Origin: Nitrosomonas cryotolerans ATCC 49181
GTDB lineage: Bacteria > Pseudomonadota > Gammaproteobacteria > Burkholderiales > Nitrosomonadaceae
Reading direction: 5' to 3'
Assembly: GCF_900143275.1 (NCBI RefSeq)
Contig: NZ_FSRO01000001.1
Coordinates: 1,054,001-1,118,000, forward strand
DNA length: 64,000 nucleotides
Shown here: piece by piece, positions 37,893-51,547 of the stretch
Numbering within the stretch: position 1 is the first letter of the stretch
Layout of the letters: the number at the start of each line of letters is the position of its first letter
Notes under the pieces: model-generated
Told to the model about the DNA's origin: nothing
Databases searched by the model: none
The model's input: only the letters and a program-made list of their open reading frames with translations
Program-made: the position numbers and the translations under genes

Positions 37893-38123
37893 ATAGAATT
37901 ATTCTACACAAAAGACGAATGTCGTTTTAGTGATATCGAGCGTCTATTAACTATCCCCAATAATTTTCCTGTATTACGATTAAATTTAGATTCAATAGCT
38001 AATTATTCCTCTTTGCATGGTTATGATCTAAGTATTGGGAATAGTAGAAAAACCATGCTTGAGCTCGTGAAATCTTGTTCAATAAGCCGTTTCAAGCTAC
38101 GTACACTAAAAATTAATTTTTAG
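37893..38123 (+). pseudogene. Possible decayed ORF in the gap before prfB, unknown
   Basis: The 0.8-kb interval 37562-38352 has no intact gene. A 76-codon frame without its own start (IELFYTKDECRFSDIERLLT..., ending LKINF) can be joined by one frameshift to a short ATG-initiated frame at 37868 (MSMNQFEVDR). The joined product reads like a normal protein, so this may be a recently broken gene. I do not recognise the family. The stop codon lies in a perfect 18-bp palindrome, CTAAAAATTAATTTTTAG (38106-38123). Confidence 0.3.
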
Positions 38124-38352
38124 TGAGCATGATATGGAGGTATTTACGCGATATTAAGATTAAGATTTAATGTAATTGTATGCATGATTATTTATCAACG
38201 AATATTGGAGTGATTTAATGATTGAAAAGTTAAAGCCTGGTTTTGTCTTATATGCTTATTTGAATTTATGATTGTAAAAACAGATTTTGTGTGTGATTAG
38301 CATATTCGGTTCGATTATTTTTTATATATAATATTGATTTTAGGTGGATTTT

Positions 38353-39460
38353 ATGGAAACGGAACAAATAAATATATTTTTAAACCAGCTCGTCGATCTT
38401 GATAATCGAGCAAAAGAATTGCGGAGGTTTCTTTGACTTTGATGCTAAGCAGACACGGCTGATTGAAATCACACGATTAGCTGAAGACCCTGTTGTTTGG
38501 AATGATAATCAGCGCGCTCAGGAGTTGGGGCGTGAAAAAAAAATGTTGGAAGGGATAGTCGTCACGCTGACTTCGGTTGAGCAAGAGTTGTATGATGCCC
38601 GCGAGCTATTTGTAATGGCGAGAGAAGAAAATGATATAGCGACATTAGAGAGTATCGGTAATGATATTGATCGGTTAGAAAAAACAATAGCCACTTTAGA
38701 ATTTCGTCGTATGTTTTCTGATCGAATGGATTCAAATAACTGCTTTGTCGACATTCAATCTGGTTCGGGTGGTACCGAGGCTCAGGATTGGGCAGCTATG
38801 CTGGAACGTATGTATTTACGCTATTGTGAACGGCGTGGGTTTAAAGTGGAAATTTTGGAAGAATCATTTGGTGAGACAGCAGGTATTAAAAGTGCAAGCT
38901 TTAAAATTATAGGAGAATATGCTTATGGATACTTGAGGACTGAAACAGGGATACATCGATTAGTTAGGAAATCTCCGTTTGATTCTGGCAACCGCCGTCA
39001 CACTTCGTTTGCAAGTGTATTTGTCTATCCTGAGATAGATGAAACAATTGAAATAGATGTCAACCCAGCTGATTTGCGTATAGATACTTTTCGAGCATCA
39101 GGTGCTGGTGGTCAGCATATTAATAAAACGGATTCCGCTATACGTATTACGCATAATCCAACAGGAATCGTCGTGCAGTGTCAGAACGGTCGATCTCAGC
39201 ACCGTAATCGAGCAGATGCGATGGCAATGTTAAAGTCACGCCTATACGAAGCTGAATTGCGAAAGCGTAATGTGGAAAAACAAGCAATGGAAGAGTCAAA
39301 GTCTGATATTGGTTGGGGGCATCAGATTCGTTCTTATGTATTAGATCAATCACGCATCAAGGATTTACGTACAAACATGGAAACTGGGAATACTCAGGGA
39401 GTGCTAGATGGTGATCTGGATGATTTTATAGAAGCAAGTTTGAAGCATGGCGTAAATTAA
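38353..39460 (+). CDS. prfB: Peptide chain release factor 2 (with programmed +1 frameshift)
   Basis: Recognises UGA/UAA stop codons. The first frame starts at ATG 38353 ([16 protein letters not shown]...) and meets TGA at 38434. The sequence there, CGGAGGTTTCTTTGAC, has the RF2 autoregulation layout: an internal Shine-Dalgarno (GGAGG), then CTT-TGA-C. A +1 shift on CTT continues as [11 protein letters not shown] to 39460, so the coding region is 38353-38433 joined to 38435-39460, 368 residues. The SPF tripeptide ([12 protein letters not shown]) and the GGQ motif ([13 protein letters not shown]) are present. No lysS follows; the rrn operon does. Confidence 0.95.
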
Positions 39461-39622
39461 TATAAGGGTTCTATGAAGGAAAGAATCGCGCTAATAAATA
39501 CGCTAATCAAAATGAAAATGATGATAATTAGATAAGCAACTGTATTTATTACATATTAATAATTATTAAAGCAACTGACAGTCTCAATAAGAGAAAAAAT
39601 CATTATTAAAATAGAAAATAGC

Positions 39623-39650
39623 TTGACCACTGGATTATAGTCTGTATAAT
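39623..39650 (+). promoter_or_regulatory. rrn operon promoter
   Basis: -35 TTGACC (39623-39628), 16-bp spacer, -10 TATAAT (39645-39650), about 214 bp before the 16S 5' end. Downstream, GCTCTTTAAAAA (about 39691-39702) resembles the boxA antitermination signal. A 22-nt segment at 39707-39728 pairs with 41421-41443 to form the pre-16S processing stem. A second boxA-like TGTTCTTTAAAAA stands before 23S near 41814. Confidence 0.8.
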
Positions 39651-39863
39651 TCGATTCTTCTCTGCATGACGTAGCAAACAAAGCAGAGACGCTCTTTAAA
39701 AATATAACAATCGATAGGTGTGGGTACTTAGCAAGGAAAGCTAAGCCTGCTGCGGAATGTAGCGGCTTGGTAATAAATTGAAGTACTCGCAAAACAAAAT
39801 GAAATCATGATAATTCACTAATCATGAAGTCAAAAAACGTCAAGCGAGAGTATAACAGAATTA

Positions 39864-41403
<1,540 letters not shown>

Positions 41404-41534
41404 GAGAAATTCCTTGTTTGAGTATCCACAACCTATCGATTGTATTAGATTATATAAAAGTAGAGCTAAGAATCAACAAACAGCATCTAAATATGTTTAT
41501 TAAATAGAATGCATGTTGCTTGGGCTCATAATTA

Positions 41535-41611
<77 letters not shown>

Positions 41612-41620
41612 ACTTAAATA

Positions 41621-41696
41621 GGGGGTGTAGCTCAGCTGGGAGAGCACCTGCTTTGCAAGCAGGGGGTCATCGGTTCGATCCCGTTCACCTCCACCA
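41621..41696 (+). tRNA. tRNA-Ala (anticodon TGC)
   Basis: A 76-nt tRNA nine bases after tRNA-Ile. Anticodon stem-loop CCTGC-TTTGCAA-GCAGG, encoded CCA. Second spacer tRNA. The following spacer to 42014 contains a boxA-like sequence and the 5' half of the pre-23S stem (41827-41843). Confidence 0.98.
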
Positions 41697-42014
41697 GTAT
41701 TATACTTTTATATAATACATCTATAAAATTAAAGTTTTGAAGATGAGCTTTATACATCTTTGAAATATAATTAATATATGAAATTTAGTTTTGTATATTA
41801 GGTTTATTTTTATTGTTCTTTAAAAATTTGGAAGAAGTAGAATGTCTTGTATTTATACTAGAGTAAATTTATTCAATTAAATTTATGAAATATAAGTGCA
41901 AGGTAATGGGTTAGATTGTATCAAAGCATCATATCTTTCAATGTGATGCTTGCAAATACCTGTAACTGATAGTTTAATATGAATTTATTTTTGTAAAGAG
42001 CTCTTAAGGTTATA

Positions 42015-44958
<2,944 letters not shown>

Positions 44959-45061
44959 TAACCTTAAGAAATTATTTGTTATATAGGGTATATGTATACA
45001 TATCTAATTATTTTCTACTTCTTCCAAATACAGGATTATTTTTAATCCTGTATATAGTTAC

Positions 45062-45175
45062 GCTTGGCGGCCATAGCACTTTGGACCCACATCTTCCCAT
45101 CCCGAACAGAATCGTGAAACGAAGTAGCGCCGATGATAGTGTGCATTCGCATGTTAAAGTAGGTTACCGCCAGGC
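45062..45175 (+). rRNA. rrf: 5S ribosomal RNA
   Basis: 114 nt. The terminal helix GCTTGGCGG pairs with CCGCCAGGC. The internal CCCATCCCGAACAGAA and GAAACGAAGTAGCGCCGATGATAG are conserved 5S segments. Last gene of the rrn operon, 103 bp after 23S. Confidence 0.96.
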
Positions 45176-45185
45176 AAATTTTTAT

Positions 45186-45219
45186 AAAACCCTCATCCTA
45201 AAAAATGAGGGTTTTTTTT
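45186..45219 (+). terminator. Intrinsic terminator of the rrn operon
   Basis: The stem AACCCTCAT/ATGAGGGTT is followed by a T run, 10 bp after 5S. Confidence 0.93.
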
Positions 45220-45859
45220 ATTTATAATATGAGATTGGTGCAAATTATAAGACTCATGAAGGCACCTTGATAACGGGATAACAACAGGTATATTATTATT
45301 TATTTTCATGTTTTAATAGCATGAGCTTCATCTAAAATTTTCTAAATTTGCGATAATTTGAATCATTATAGAATTAATCTGAATGCGTCGATTCGTGAAA
45401 CCGTCAGGGAGAAGCGGCTGATTGAGAAACCCGCCCTCGGTTGCTCATTTACACTATTTTTCCATTGCTTGGAGGAAAGGGGGAATTAATTCCAAGAGTG
45501 GATCGAGATTGTGGCAAGCGTATTTCTTTTTGATACGGAATTTTGGTTCTACAGGCATCTAATAGGTTGTTCTATAAGTTGTGTAAGCTTGATATTCGTG
45601 ATCGTCTAGTTTGGGCTCAATTTTTCGACCTAGATTTATAGGCCTATCAATCAATTATCTTAATTTTTATATTCTTTTAGATAGAGTAATACGATATAAA
45701 CATGAGATTATTTTTTTAAGATATCACGAATTATGGCTATCGTTTCTGCAAGACAAGCTTTTTATTCCAATTTGGTGTGTGTATTAATTTATATAGTATA
45801 GCGTTGAACTCAGAGTTGGGCATGATTCTGATATATGCTACTAATGGACGGTAATAATC
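45220..45859. other. Intergenic between rrn operon and S49 peptidase gene
   Basis: 640 bp of AT-rich sequence. Only short frames without recognisable similarity; no repeat shared with the rest of the window was noticed. Confidence 0.5.
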
Positions 45860-46804
45860 ATGAATAATCTTGAAAGTAAAAATGAGAATTGGGAAAGAAA
45901 ACTTTTAGAAAAACTAGTTTTTTCTTCTATAAATGAGCAGAAGCGTACTCGTCGTTGGGGAATATTTTTTAAGTCATTGTTTTTTATATATTTATTTATT
46001 CTCCTTTCTCTAGGGCTGGGATGGATTGGTAATAGCGGGGTACGTATAGCAGATAAACATACGGCACTTGTTAATTTGCATGGTGAAATTTCGGCTGACA
46101 GCATTAGTAGCGCAAACAATGTTAATTCAAGTTTGAGAGAAGCCTTTAAGGATAAGAATACGCAAGGCGTAGTTTTACGAATTAACAGTCCTGGCGGAAG
46201 CCCCGTACAAGCTGGTTATATTAATGATGAAATTCGTCGTTTACGTACAGAGTATCCAAAGATACCATTATATGCGGTAATTACTGATATATGCGCTTCG
46301 GGTGGCTATTATGTGGCAGTGGCGGCGGATAAGATTTTTGTTGATAAGGCTAGCTTAGTTGGTTCTATTGGCGTCTTAATGGATGGTTTCGGTTTTACTG
46401 GGACATTAGAAAAATTAGGTATTGAACGTCGTTTGCTCACTGCTGGAGAAAACAAGGGCTTTCTTGATCCGTTTTCCCCTGCTGATCCTAAGCAGAAAGA
46501 TCATGCTAGAGAAATGTTGAAAGAAATCCATGATCAGTTTATCGGAATAGTGCAACAAGGTAGAGGTGATCGTTTAAAGGATACTCCAGAGATTTTTAGT
46601 GGAGCCATTTGGACAGGTGAAAAGAGTATAGAGTTAGGGCTTGCTGATGCACTGGGAAGCACCGAATATGTTGCACGTGAGGTAATTAAATCTGAATATA
46701 TTGTTGATTATACTGCCAAAGAAGGTATCGCTGAACGTTTTGCTAAGCGTTTCAGTGAAGTGAGTATGAATATATTATCTAATTCTGCTTGGAAATTCCG
46801 ATGA
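45860..46804 (+). CDS. sppA: S49 family signal peptide peptidase (SppA-type)
   Basis: A 314-residue inner-membrane serine protease that degrades cleaved signal peptides. A cytoplasmic N-terminus is followed by one membrane helix (about 34-55) and the protease domain: VVLRINSPGGSPVQAGYI (104-121), nucleophile Ser147 in DICASGGYYVAVAADKI, and the proposed general base Lys185 in GTLEKLGIERRLLTAG. It is the short, one-domain form rather than the duplicated E. coli SppA. A hairpin (46962-46992) lies downstream. Confidence 0.93.
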   Translation: MNNLESKNENWERKLLEKLVFSSINEQKRTRRWGIFFKSLFFIYLFILLSLGLGWIGNSGVRIADKHTALVNLHGEISADSISSANNVNSSLREAFKDKNTQGVVLRINSPGGSPVQAGYINDEIRRLRTEYPKIPLYAVITDICASGGYYVAVAADKIFVDKASLVGSIGVLMDGFGFTGTLEKLGIERRLLTAGENKGFLDPFSPADPKQKDHAREMLKEIHDQFIGIVQQGRGDRLKDTPEIFSGAIWTGEKSIELGLADALGSTEYVAREVIKSEYIVDYTAKEGIAERFAKRFSEVSMNILSNSAWKFR

Positions 46805-46961
46805 TATTGATGGGAAGTAATTAGGTTATACAGTGATCGAATCGGCTTGTTGTTCTGAAATGATTTTCATTAGTGCTATTACTAAGGGAAACTGGCGGAT
46901 TAATTACCGAGGGATTTTGTCGTAACAACCTATCAGTAGTTCACTAGCCTGGCAACGAATC

Positions 46962-46992
46962 AATCATCGCTAGCTTTAGCATAGCGATGATT
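46962..46992. terminator. Hairpin in the gap after sppA
   Basis: The 11-nt perfect arms AATCATCGCTA and TAGCGATGATT surround a 9-nt loop, 158 bp after the sppA stop. No clear T run, so it may be a terminator or the end of an old mobile element. The rest of 46805-47115 holds nothing recognisable. Confidence 0.45.
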
Positions 46993-47115
46993 CTTACCTC
47001 TGAGCTCTTAGGGCACTGGTCTTCTTTTCAGCCTACGGATCTAATATCTAAGCTCGCTGGACTTAATTCAGTTGAGTGATTTGCTTTGAGCTGAGAGGAA
47101 ACCTGAGTTGGAAGT

Positions 47116-47804
47116 GGGGCTGTCACGGCTACCTTGTTGATTAAACCCGATTGCATGTCAACGGGGCGCTATGCTGTTTATAGCCGTACCAATCTTTGCC
47201 TGCTTATCACAGGCGAGCTTGGGCAGTACTTCGTTGTTAAGCTTGTCCAGTTTTGCTTTGATTGCCCGATCTCGTTCTTTCCATAAATTCGCTTTGGCAA
47301 TTAAGTGTGTTGCATCCACAAACGTAAATACCTCACTGATCAAGCCATGACGGGCAAGCTCTTCACGCATCTGAGCAAATAGTTGGCTCAACCGTTCGGT
47401 ACCTTGCGCTTACGGGTATGATAAAACACATTGTGATCTGGCGTTATCTCACTTAATCCAAATCCACACAACCATTTGCCACTCAGGTTCTCTTTCAAAA
47501 ATCGTTCACATTCCCGATCACTTAAATCCTCCATAAACTCTAATAACAAACCGTAGAAAAGACGGACTATGCCGTAACCCTCTCGGCCTAAATCAGATGA
47601 CACGACAGATAAACAACGCGCAATAAATGTTTCTTGAGTGCCTGCTTAAAATAATGATAAGGGTGGTCAGGAGAAACTAACTTCTCCAGTGAAATCATTT
47701 CAACTTGACGGGACATGGCTGTTTCTTCCCACAATAGTCGTGCCTCTATTTTAATAAATCAATGCGCCACATACCTTGATTTTTGGATATTTTGGGACAA
47801 GCTC
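47116..47804 (-). mobile_element. Internally deleted relative of the IS at 23479
   Basis: About 689 bp, opposite orientation to the intact copy. The transposase-start side corresponds to the left end of the full element (GTCCCAAAATATCC). At the other end, GGGGCTGTC, the expected right terminus, is joined directly to internal transposase sequence (CACGGCTACCTTGTTGATTAAACC). This junction sits at the shared word TGTC(A/G)CG, so a deletion between microhomologies produced a short element with both termini. Confidence 0.75.
47158..47703 (-). pseudogene. Truncated, frameshifted transposase in the deleted IS copy
   Basis: Read on the minus strand it starts like the intact transposase (about 47703) but breaks within the first 40 codons. 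It continues as SDLGREGYGIVRLFYGLLLEFMED...FGLSEITPDHN until about 47388, shifts frame near RKRKVPNG, and continues SQLFAQMREELARHGLISEVFTFVDATHL...QAKIG to 47158. The C-terminal 40 per cent with the second catalytic Asp and Glu is missing. It is non-functional. Confidence 0.85.
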
Positions 47805-47965
47805 AATAAGTTCGGTCGCATCGATTCAATTAGACGGTATCCCATTGCGACTCCTTCGTCGAAATACACCGCACATCTTTTATGAAACCTCGTATCGTTT
47901 TGACTTCTGTCAATTCATGTTTGATTCCCGATAGCTCCAATTCGAGTGTTGGTAGCAATTTTTCT

Positions 47966-48054
47966 GAAACTTTTGCAAAACCCCAATAGTTGAAAAATTA
48001 ACCCTTTATAATCAATAGCAGAAAACTTCTGACGAGGATTTTTGCAAAGGTTTC
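47966..48054 (+). repeat. MITE family 1, copy C
   Basis: 89 bp beginning GAAACTTTTGCAAAACCCC and ending TTTTGCAAAGGTTTC, with core TTTATAATCAAT. The gene-free stretch 47805-48317 also holds a 13-bp stem hairpin (TCCTCCATTCCAT / ATGGAATGGAGGA, 48069-48105) of unknown role. Confidence 0.85.
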
Positions 48055-48250
48055 TTTTCTATATTTTGTCCTCCATTCCATGGATTAATTTTATGGAATG
48101 GAGGATTTCATGAAAATCGGCATGCCTCACTGGCTGTAATACTTAAATTTATAGATAGCATTAAAAAGCAGCTGGCGCCCATCTCAAAACAATACTGGTT
48201 ATAAGAATCAGAGGTGTGTATTTCCGCAGATAAGAGAGTTTGTTGTATCT

Positions 48251-48268
48251 ATGTCATAAAACTGTAAC
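48251..48268 (+). promoter_or_regulatory. Pho box (PhoB binding site) upstream of the porin gene
   Basis: ATGTCAT-AAAA-CTGTAAC matches the PhoB consensus CTGTCAT-A(A/T)A(A/T)-CTGTCA(C/T) at 12 of 14 half-site positions, with the right 4-bp spacer. A weak -10 (TTTAATAA at about 48274) lies at the distance expected when the Pho box replaces the -35. The porin ATG is 50 bp further on. Phosphate-starvation control is inferred. Confidence 0.7.
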
Positions 48269-48317
48269 AAGAATTTAATAAACTCATCGCAGTTTTTTAC
48301 CAATTATTGGGGCTAAA

Positions 48318-49766
48318 ATGAGTTTCTCCAAGTTGATACTGGCATCTATTATGCTTATATGTGTAAGCCTATCATTTACTGCTTACGCAATAGACCTTTA
48401 CGTGGATATTGAAACCAAACAAATCTATGTGGAACCTGGGGCTGGTAGAGAGCATTTAGGTTCCTTCCAGAGAATAGAGGATTCTTCCATTAACACTAGC
48501 GGAGAAGGTGCGACTTATTCTGAGCAAAAAGCAAAATCAGAAGAAACAAAAATTCCACAGGAAAGGCTCGCTACAATGGATACAACTAAGGTGTCGCTGG
48601 GGAAAGATGGTTTGAAATTCGAGACATCAGATGGTGATTTTAAGTTTAAGCTGGGTGGTCGTATTCATGCGGATGCTTCTTTTAGTAGTGGCGATAATTT
48701 TCGTGATGCAGATGGTCAGCGCATTGAGGCTAATGACGGAACAGAGCTTCGAAGAGGGCGTATGGAGTTTAGCGGTACTTTTTTTAGGGATTGGAATTTT
48801 AAAAGCCAAGTTGATTTTGCTGATAACCAGGTTGGGGTAAAAGATATGTTTATTAACTATACTGGCCTGGATTTTATCGATATTATTGTGGGAGAACAGA
48901 AACAAGCTTTTAGTCGTGAATTACAGGAAAGTTCAAATGATATGATATTTATAGAACGTTCAGTGATGAATGTTCTTAATGAATCAACAGTTGATCGCGC
49001 GTTGGGCCTTAATGTATCACGTCGCGGGCGAAACTGGACAGGTCAGGTTGGAATTTATGGGGATACCATCGCTGCGAATAAGAGGAAGACCCGCGCTGAC
49101 GAAGGTTGGGCGGTCAGTTCTCGGGTCACCTTTGCGCCAATAATGGAAGAAAGTCGGGTTATTCATTTAGGTGTGGCCGGTAATTTCCGCGAACCCAATG
49201 ATGCTGGTGAAATAGCTGACCGGCCTCTTCAGTTAGCAAGTGAGTCAACCCATATGTCTAATTTAAATTTGATTAGTGCTGGCATCACAGATATTAAGAA
49301 TATCAAAATGCTTGGACTTGAAGCGAGCGGTGTTATGGGTCCTTTTAGTATCGGTGGTGAATACACAAATACCTGGATAGATCGTAAGAATGGGGAATCC
49401 AGTTTGAATTTTAATGGCTGGTATGGAGAAGCAGCCTGGACTCTAACAGGTGAGTCACGTAACTATAAGAACGGTAAATTTTATAAAGTGATTCCGGCCA
49501 AGAACTTCAGTTTTACGAATGGCGGTATGGGAGCATGGGAGTTAGCTGTACGTTATGCTGAAGTAGATTTAAATGATAATACTTTCAAAGGTGGTAAATT
49601 ATCTAACCTTACGATTGCTTTAAATTGGTACCTTAATGAAACCGTTCGGTTGATGGCGGGTTACGACAAAGCATTAAAAATTACGGATTCGCCGCTTACT
49701 AAAAGTGATGGCAGTAAACTTGATAATTTAGATACTTTCATGATTCGCGCCCAATTAGCTTTCTAA
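48318..49766 (+). CDS. OprP/OprO-family phosphate-selective porin
   Basis: A 482-residue outer-membrane beta-barrel. Signal peptide 1-24 (ending TAYA), then a periplasmic, partly charged linker (25-95) and the barrel. The barrel contains FKLGGRIHADASF, ELRRGRMEFSGTFFRDWNFKSQVDFADNQVGVKDMFINY and VGEQKQAFSRELQESSNDMIFIERS, which are porin O/P family hallmarks, and ends in Phe (IRAQLAF), the outer-membrane assembly signal. The upstream Pho box suggests phosphate or polyphosphate uptake, although the family also includes pyrophosphate and general anion porins. Confidence 0.93.
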   Translation: MSFSKLILASIMLICVSLSFTAYAIDLYVDIETKQIYVEPGAGREHLGSFQRIEDSSINTSGEGATYSEQKAKSEETKIPQERLATMDTTKVSLGKDGLKFETSDGDFKFKLGGRIHADASFSSGDNFRDADGQRIEANDGTELRRGRMEFSGTFFRDWNFKSQVDFADNQVGVKDMFINYTGLDFIDIIVGEQKQAFSRELQESSNDMIFIERSVMNVLNESTVDRALGLNVSRRGRNWTGQVGIYGDTIAANKRKTRADEGWAVSSRVTFAPIMEESRVIHLGVAGNFREPNDAGEIADRPLQLASESTHMSNLNLISAGITDIKNIKMLGLEASGVMGPFSIGGEYTNTWIDRKNGESSLNFNGWYGEAAWTLTGESRNYKNGKFYKVIPAKNFSFTNGGMGAWELAVRYAEVDLNDNTFKGGKLSNLTIALNWYLNETVRLMAGYDKALKITDSPLTKSDGSKLDNLDTFMIRAQLAF

Positions 49767-49791
49767 TAGACTGATCTTGAATATATAATTA

Positions 49792-49852
49792 AAGACCTTT
49801 GCAAAATCCCAATAGTTGAAAACTTCTGGCGAGGGCTTTTGCAAAAATCTCG
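49792..49852 (+). repeat. MITE family 1, copy D (short form)
   Basis: About 61 bp (AGACCTTTGCAAAATCCC ... GGGCTTTTGCAAAAATCTC) lacking the central TTTATAATCAAT part of the full-length copies. It lies 26 bp after the porin stop and 29 bp before the IS5-type terminus at 49882. Confidence 0.75.
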
Positions 49853-49963
49853 ATTATTGTATCAAGTAGTTCAGTCAGTATGAGACCTTTGCACGCTAGA
49901 CGGTATATTTGACTGCTATTTTTGATAAAATACTATTTTTAATCAATGAGATGAGTATGTATT

Positions 49964-50130
49964 GTGAACTTCTCGGATTTTGATGTCGTGCGCCGTACCC
50001 GCAAAGGAAACTTTCTGAATCAAGTTGACCATCTGATTGGCTGGGCATCCATCGAAAAAGCAATTGGTCAGCATTATGCGCCACAATTGATGTTACGGAT
50101 CGCCCAGCCTATCCAGAATTGCTCTTGTAA
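49964..50130 (+). pseudogene. IS5-family transposase, N-terminal fragment with frameshift
   Basis: Starts at GTG 49964 and reads NFSDFDVVRRTRKGNFLNQVDHLIGW and IEKAIGQHYAP, the classic N-terminus of IS1031-group IS5 transposases. Near 50090 the homologous frame shifts, continuing as DVTDRPAYPELLL, and is cut off where the IS3-type terminus begins. The catalytic domain is absent. Confidence 0.85.
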
Positions 50131-50203
50131 AGTGATCCCCATTAAACCTAGACAACCTGAAGATAAATTAAGATTAAGCTTTAACATGGCTGGTTAATCA
50201 AGC

Positions 50204-51428
50204 TCAGGCAGCTTGAGGAATTGCATGCTTCTGATAGTAAACCTCATCTGGTGTTAGATCATCAAGACTTTGATGAAAATATTCCTGATTGTGCCAGTTG
50301 AACCAAACATTTAAACTTTTCCTTATCTCCTTTAGATTGTTGAATTCCCGAGCATATAAATGTTCGTATTTGACTGTACGCCATAACCGTTCAACAAAAA
50401 TAGAGATTTTTGTAAAAGCCCTCGCTAGAGGTTTTTTGGTATTGATTATAAAGGATTAATTTTTCAACTACTGGGTTTTTGCAAAGGTCTCGAATATTGT
50501 CATAGTAGCAGCCCTTGTCATCCATGCTGATCTGTATACCATTGGTTTTTAGTATTGATGTAAATGCCTCACTGGTAAACTGCACACCCTGATCACTATT
50601 CATGATTTTTGGACAGCCATGATCCTGGATGGCAGCTTCCAAAATCCGGACACAGAAGTCAGCATCCAACGTGTTGGATAAGCGCCAGCTCAGTACTTTA
50701 CGCGAATGCCGGTCCATAATAGCAACAAGATAGCCAAAACCTTTTTCCATCGGCACGTAAGTGATATCAGTCGCCCAAACTTAGTTGGGACGACTAATGG
50801 TCTTACCTTTGAGCAGATAAGGATATTTCCTGTGCTGCTTGGCCGGGATGCTAATTTTGGGCTTTGATGCTGTGCTAATAATGCCCAGCATCTTCATCAT
50901 TGAGGTTGTTTCCTTGTGCGGCCTATCATCATCCTCTGGCGCCTGAACCAGGTGGCATAACTGCGTGAAGCATGCTATGTGTTTTCAAATACTGTTCATT
51001 CATTTTACGCCGCAAAATTAACTCACTCTCACTTGTGGATTGTGACTGATAATAATACGGCGAGTGTGCAACACGAAGTCAAATGGCATTGACGCGATTG
51101 ACTTAGTTTCTCGTGGTGCTCGCTCATTGTTTTGCGCTCAGCAACACTTAATGATCGCGCTTTCTGGCTAAAAAATCGCGTTCCACCGTCAATTGCCCAA
51201 TCACGCGATGTAAATCGTCGACACTATGACCATTCTTATTATTGGCGTCACCATTCTTGCCAAACAAATCACTGGCCTTTTCAATCAAATAACGTTTCCA
51301 GCTATTAATCTGCGTGGGATGGATAGGATAACGAGGGCTAGTTGTGGTACCGTTTCTTCTCCACGTATTGCTGCCAAGGCTATTTTGGCTTTGAATTCTG
51401 TTGAATATTGCATGCGTTTCTTGCTCAT
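50204..51428 (-). pseudogene. IS3-family transposase (orfA/orfB), frameshifted and split by a MITE
   Basis: OrfA pieces are QYSTEFKAKIALAAIRGEE and, in another frame, HPTQINSWKRYLIEKASDLFG. OrfB's rve core is readable at 50500-50756: YLVAIMDRHSRKVLSWRLSN with the first Asp and IMNSDQGVQFTS with the second, up to DDKGCYYDN. After the 90-bp MITE the frame resumes as IFVERLWRTVKYEHLYAREF (with the catalytic Glu), then FNWHNQEYFHQSLDDLTPDE, to the stop at 50204. An additional stop (TAG complement) lies near 50783. Confidence 0.85.
50403..50492 (-). repeat. MITE family 1, copy E, inserted in the IS3 transposase
   Basis: 90 bp, inverted relative to copies A-D. Ends GAGATTTTTGTAAAAGCC (left) and TTTTTGCAAAGGTCTCG (right). 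AATA stands immediately on both sides (50399-50402 and 50493-50496). Removing the unit plus one AATA restores an uninterrupted transposase reading frame (CYYDN-IFVERLW), so insertion is directly demonstrated. Confidence 0.92.
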
Positions 51429-51547
51429 GATTGTGTCTCTCTATTTATCTCATATCAGAGCTTAACAATTTGTCCAGTTTTGCGGTACCACTTCAGTCTA
51501 CCGTGCGAAGGTTTCTAAGAATTATAGAAACCTGACAGCAAGGTTGG

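Larger units (their letters stand above)
50131..51495 (-). mobile_element. IS3-family element, decayed, carrying a MITE
   Basis: One end reads AGTGATCCCC...GACAA from 50131. The other end, read inwards from 51495 on the minus strand, is TGAAGTGGTACCGCAAAACT followed by GGACAA, and the two are recognisably inverted. OrfA begins at 51428 on the minus strand (MSKKRMQYSTEFKAKIALAA) but shifts frame after about 30 codons. OrfB is also broken. A family 1 MITE is inserted at 50403-50492. Confidence 0.75.
49882..51515 (+). mobile_element. IS5-family remnant interrupted by an IS3-type element
   Basis: The left terminus GAGACCTTTGCACGCTAGAC (49882-49901) and the sequence at 51496-51515, whose complement reads GAAACCTTCGCACGGTAGAC, match at 17 of 20 positions and form the inverted repeats of one element. 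Between them lie the start of an IS5-type transposase and then the IS3-type insertion. The remaining IS5 sequence on the right is only the terminal 20 bp, so the element also lost its interior. Its first 12 bp equal the ends of MITE family 1. Confidence 0.75.

Noticed and set aside
48069-48105. 13-bp stem hairpin with GGAGG in its right arm followed by a 9-codon frame (ATG at 48110), considered as an RNA thermometer or leader
   Set aside because: The frame ends after nine codons and the porin start is about 200 bp further on, so no gene is controlled in an obvious way.
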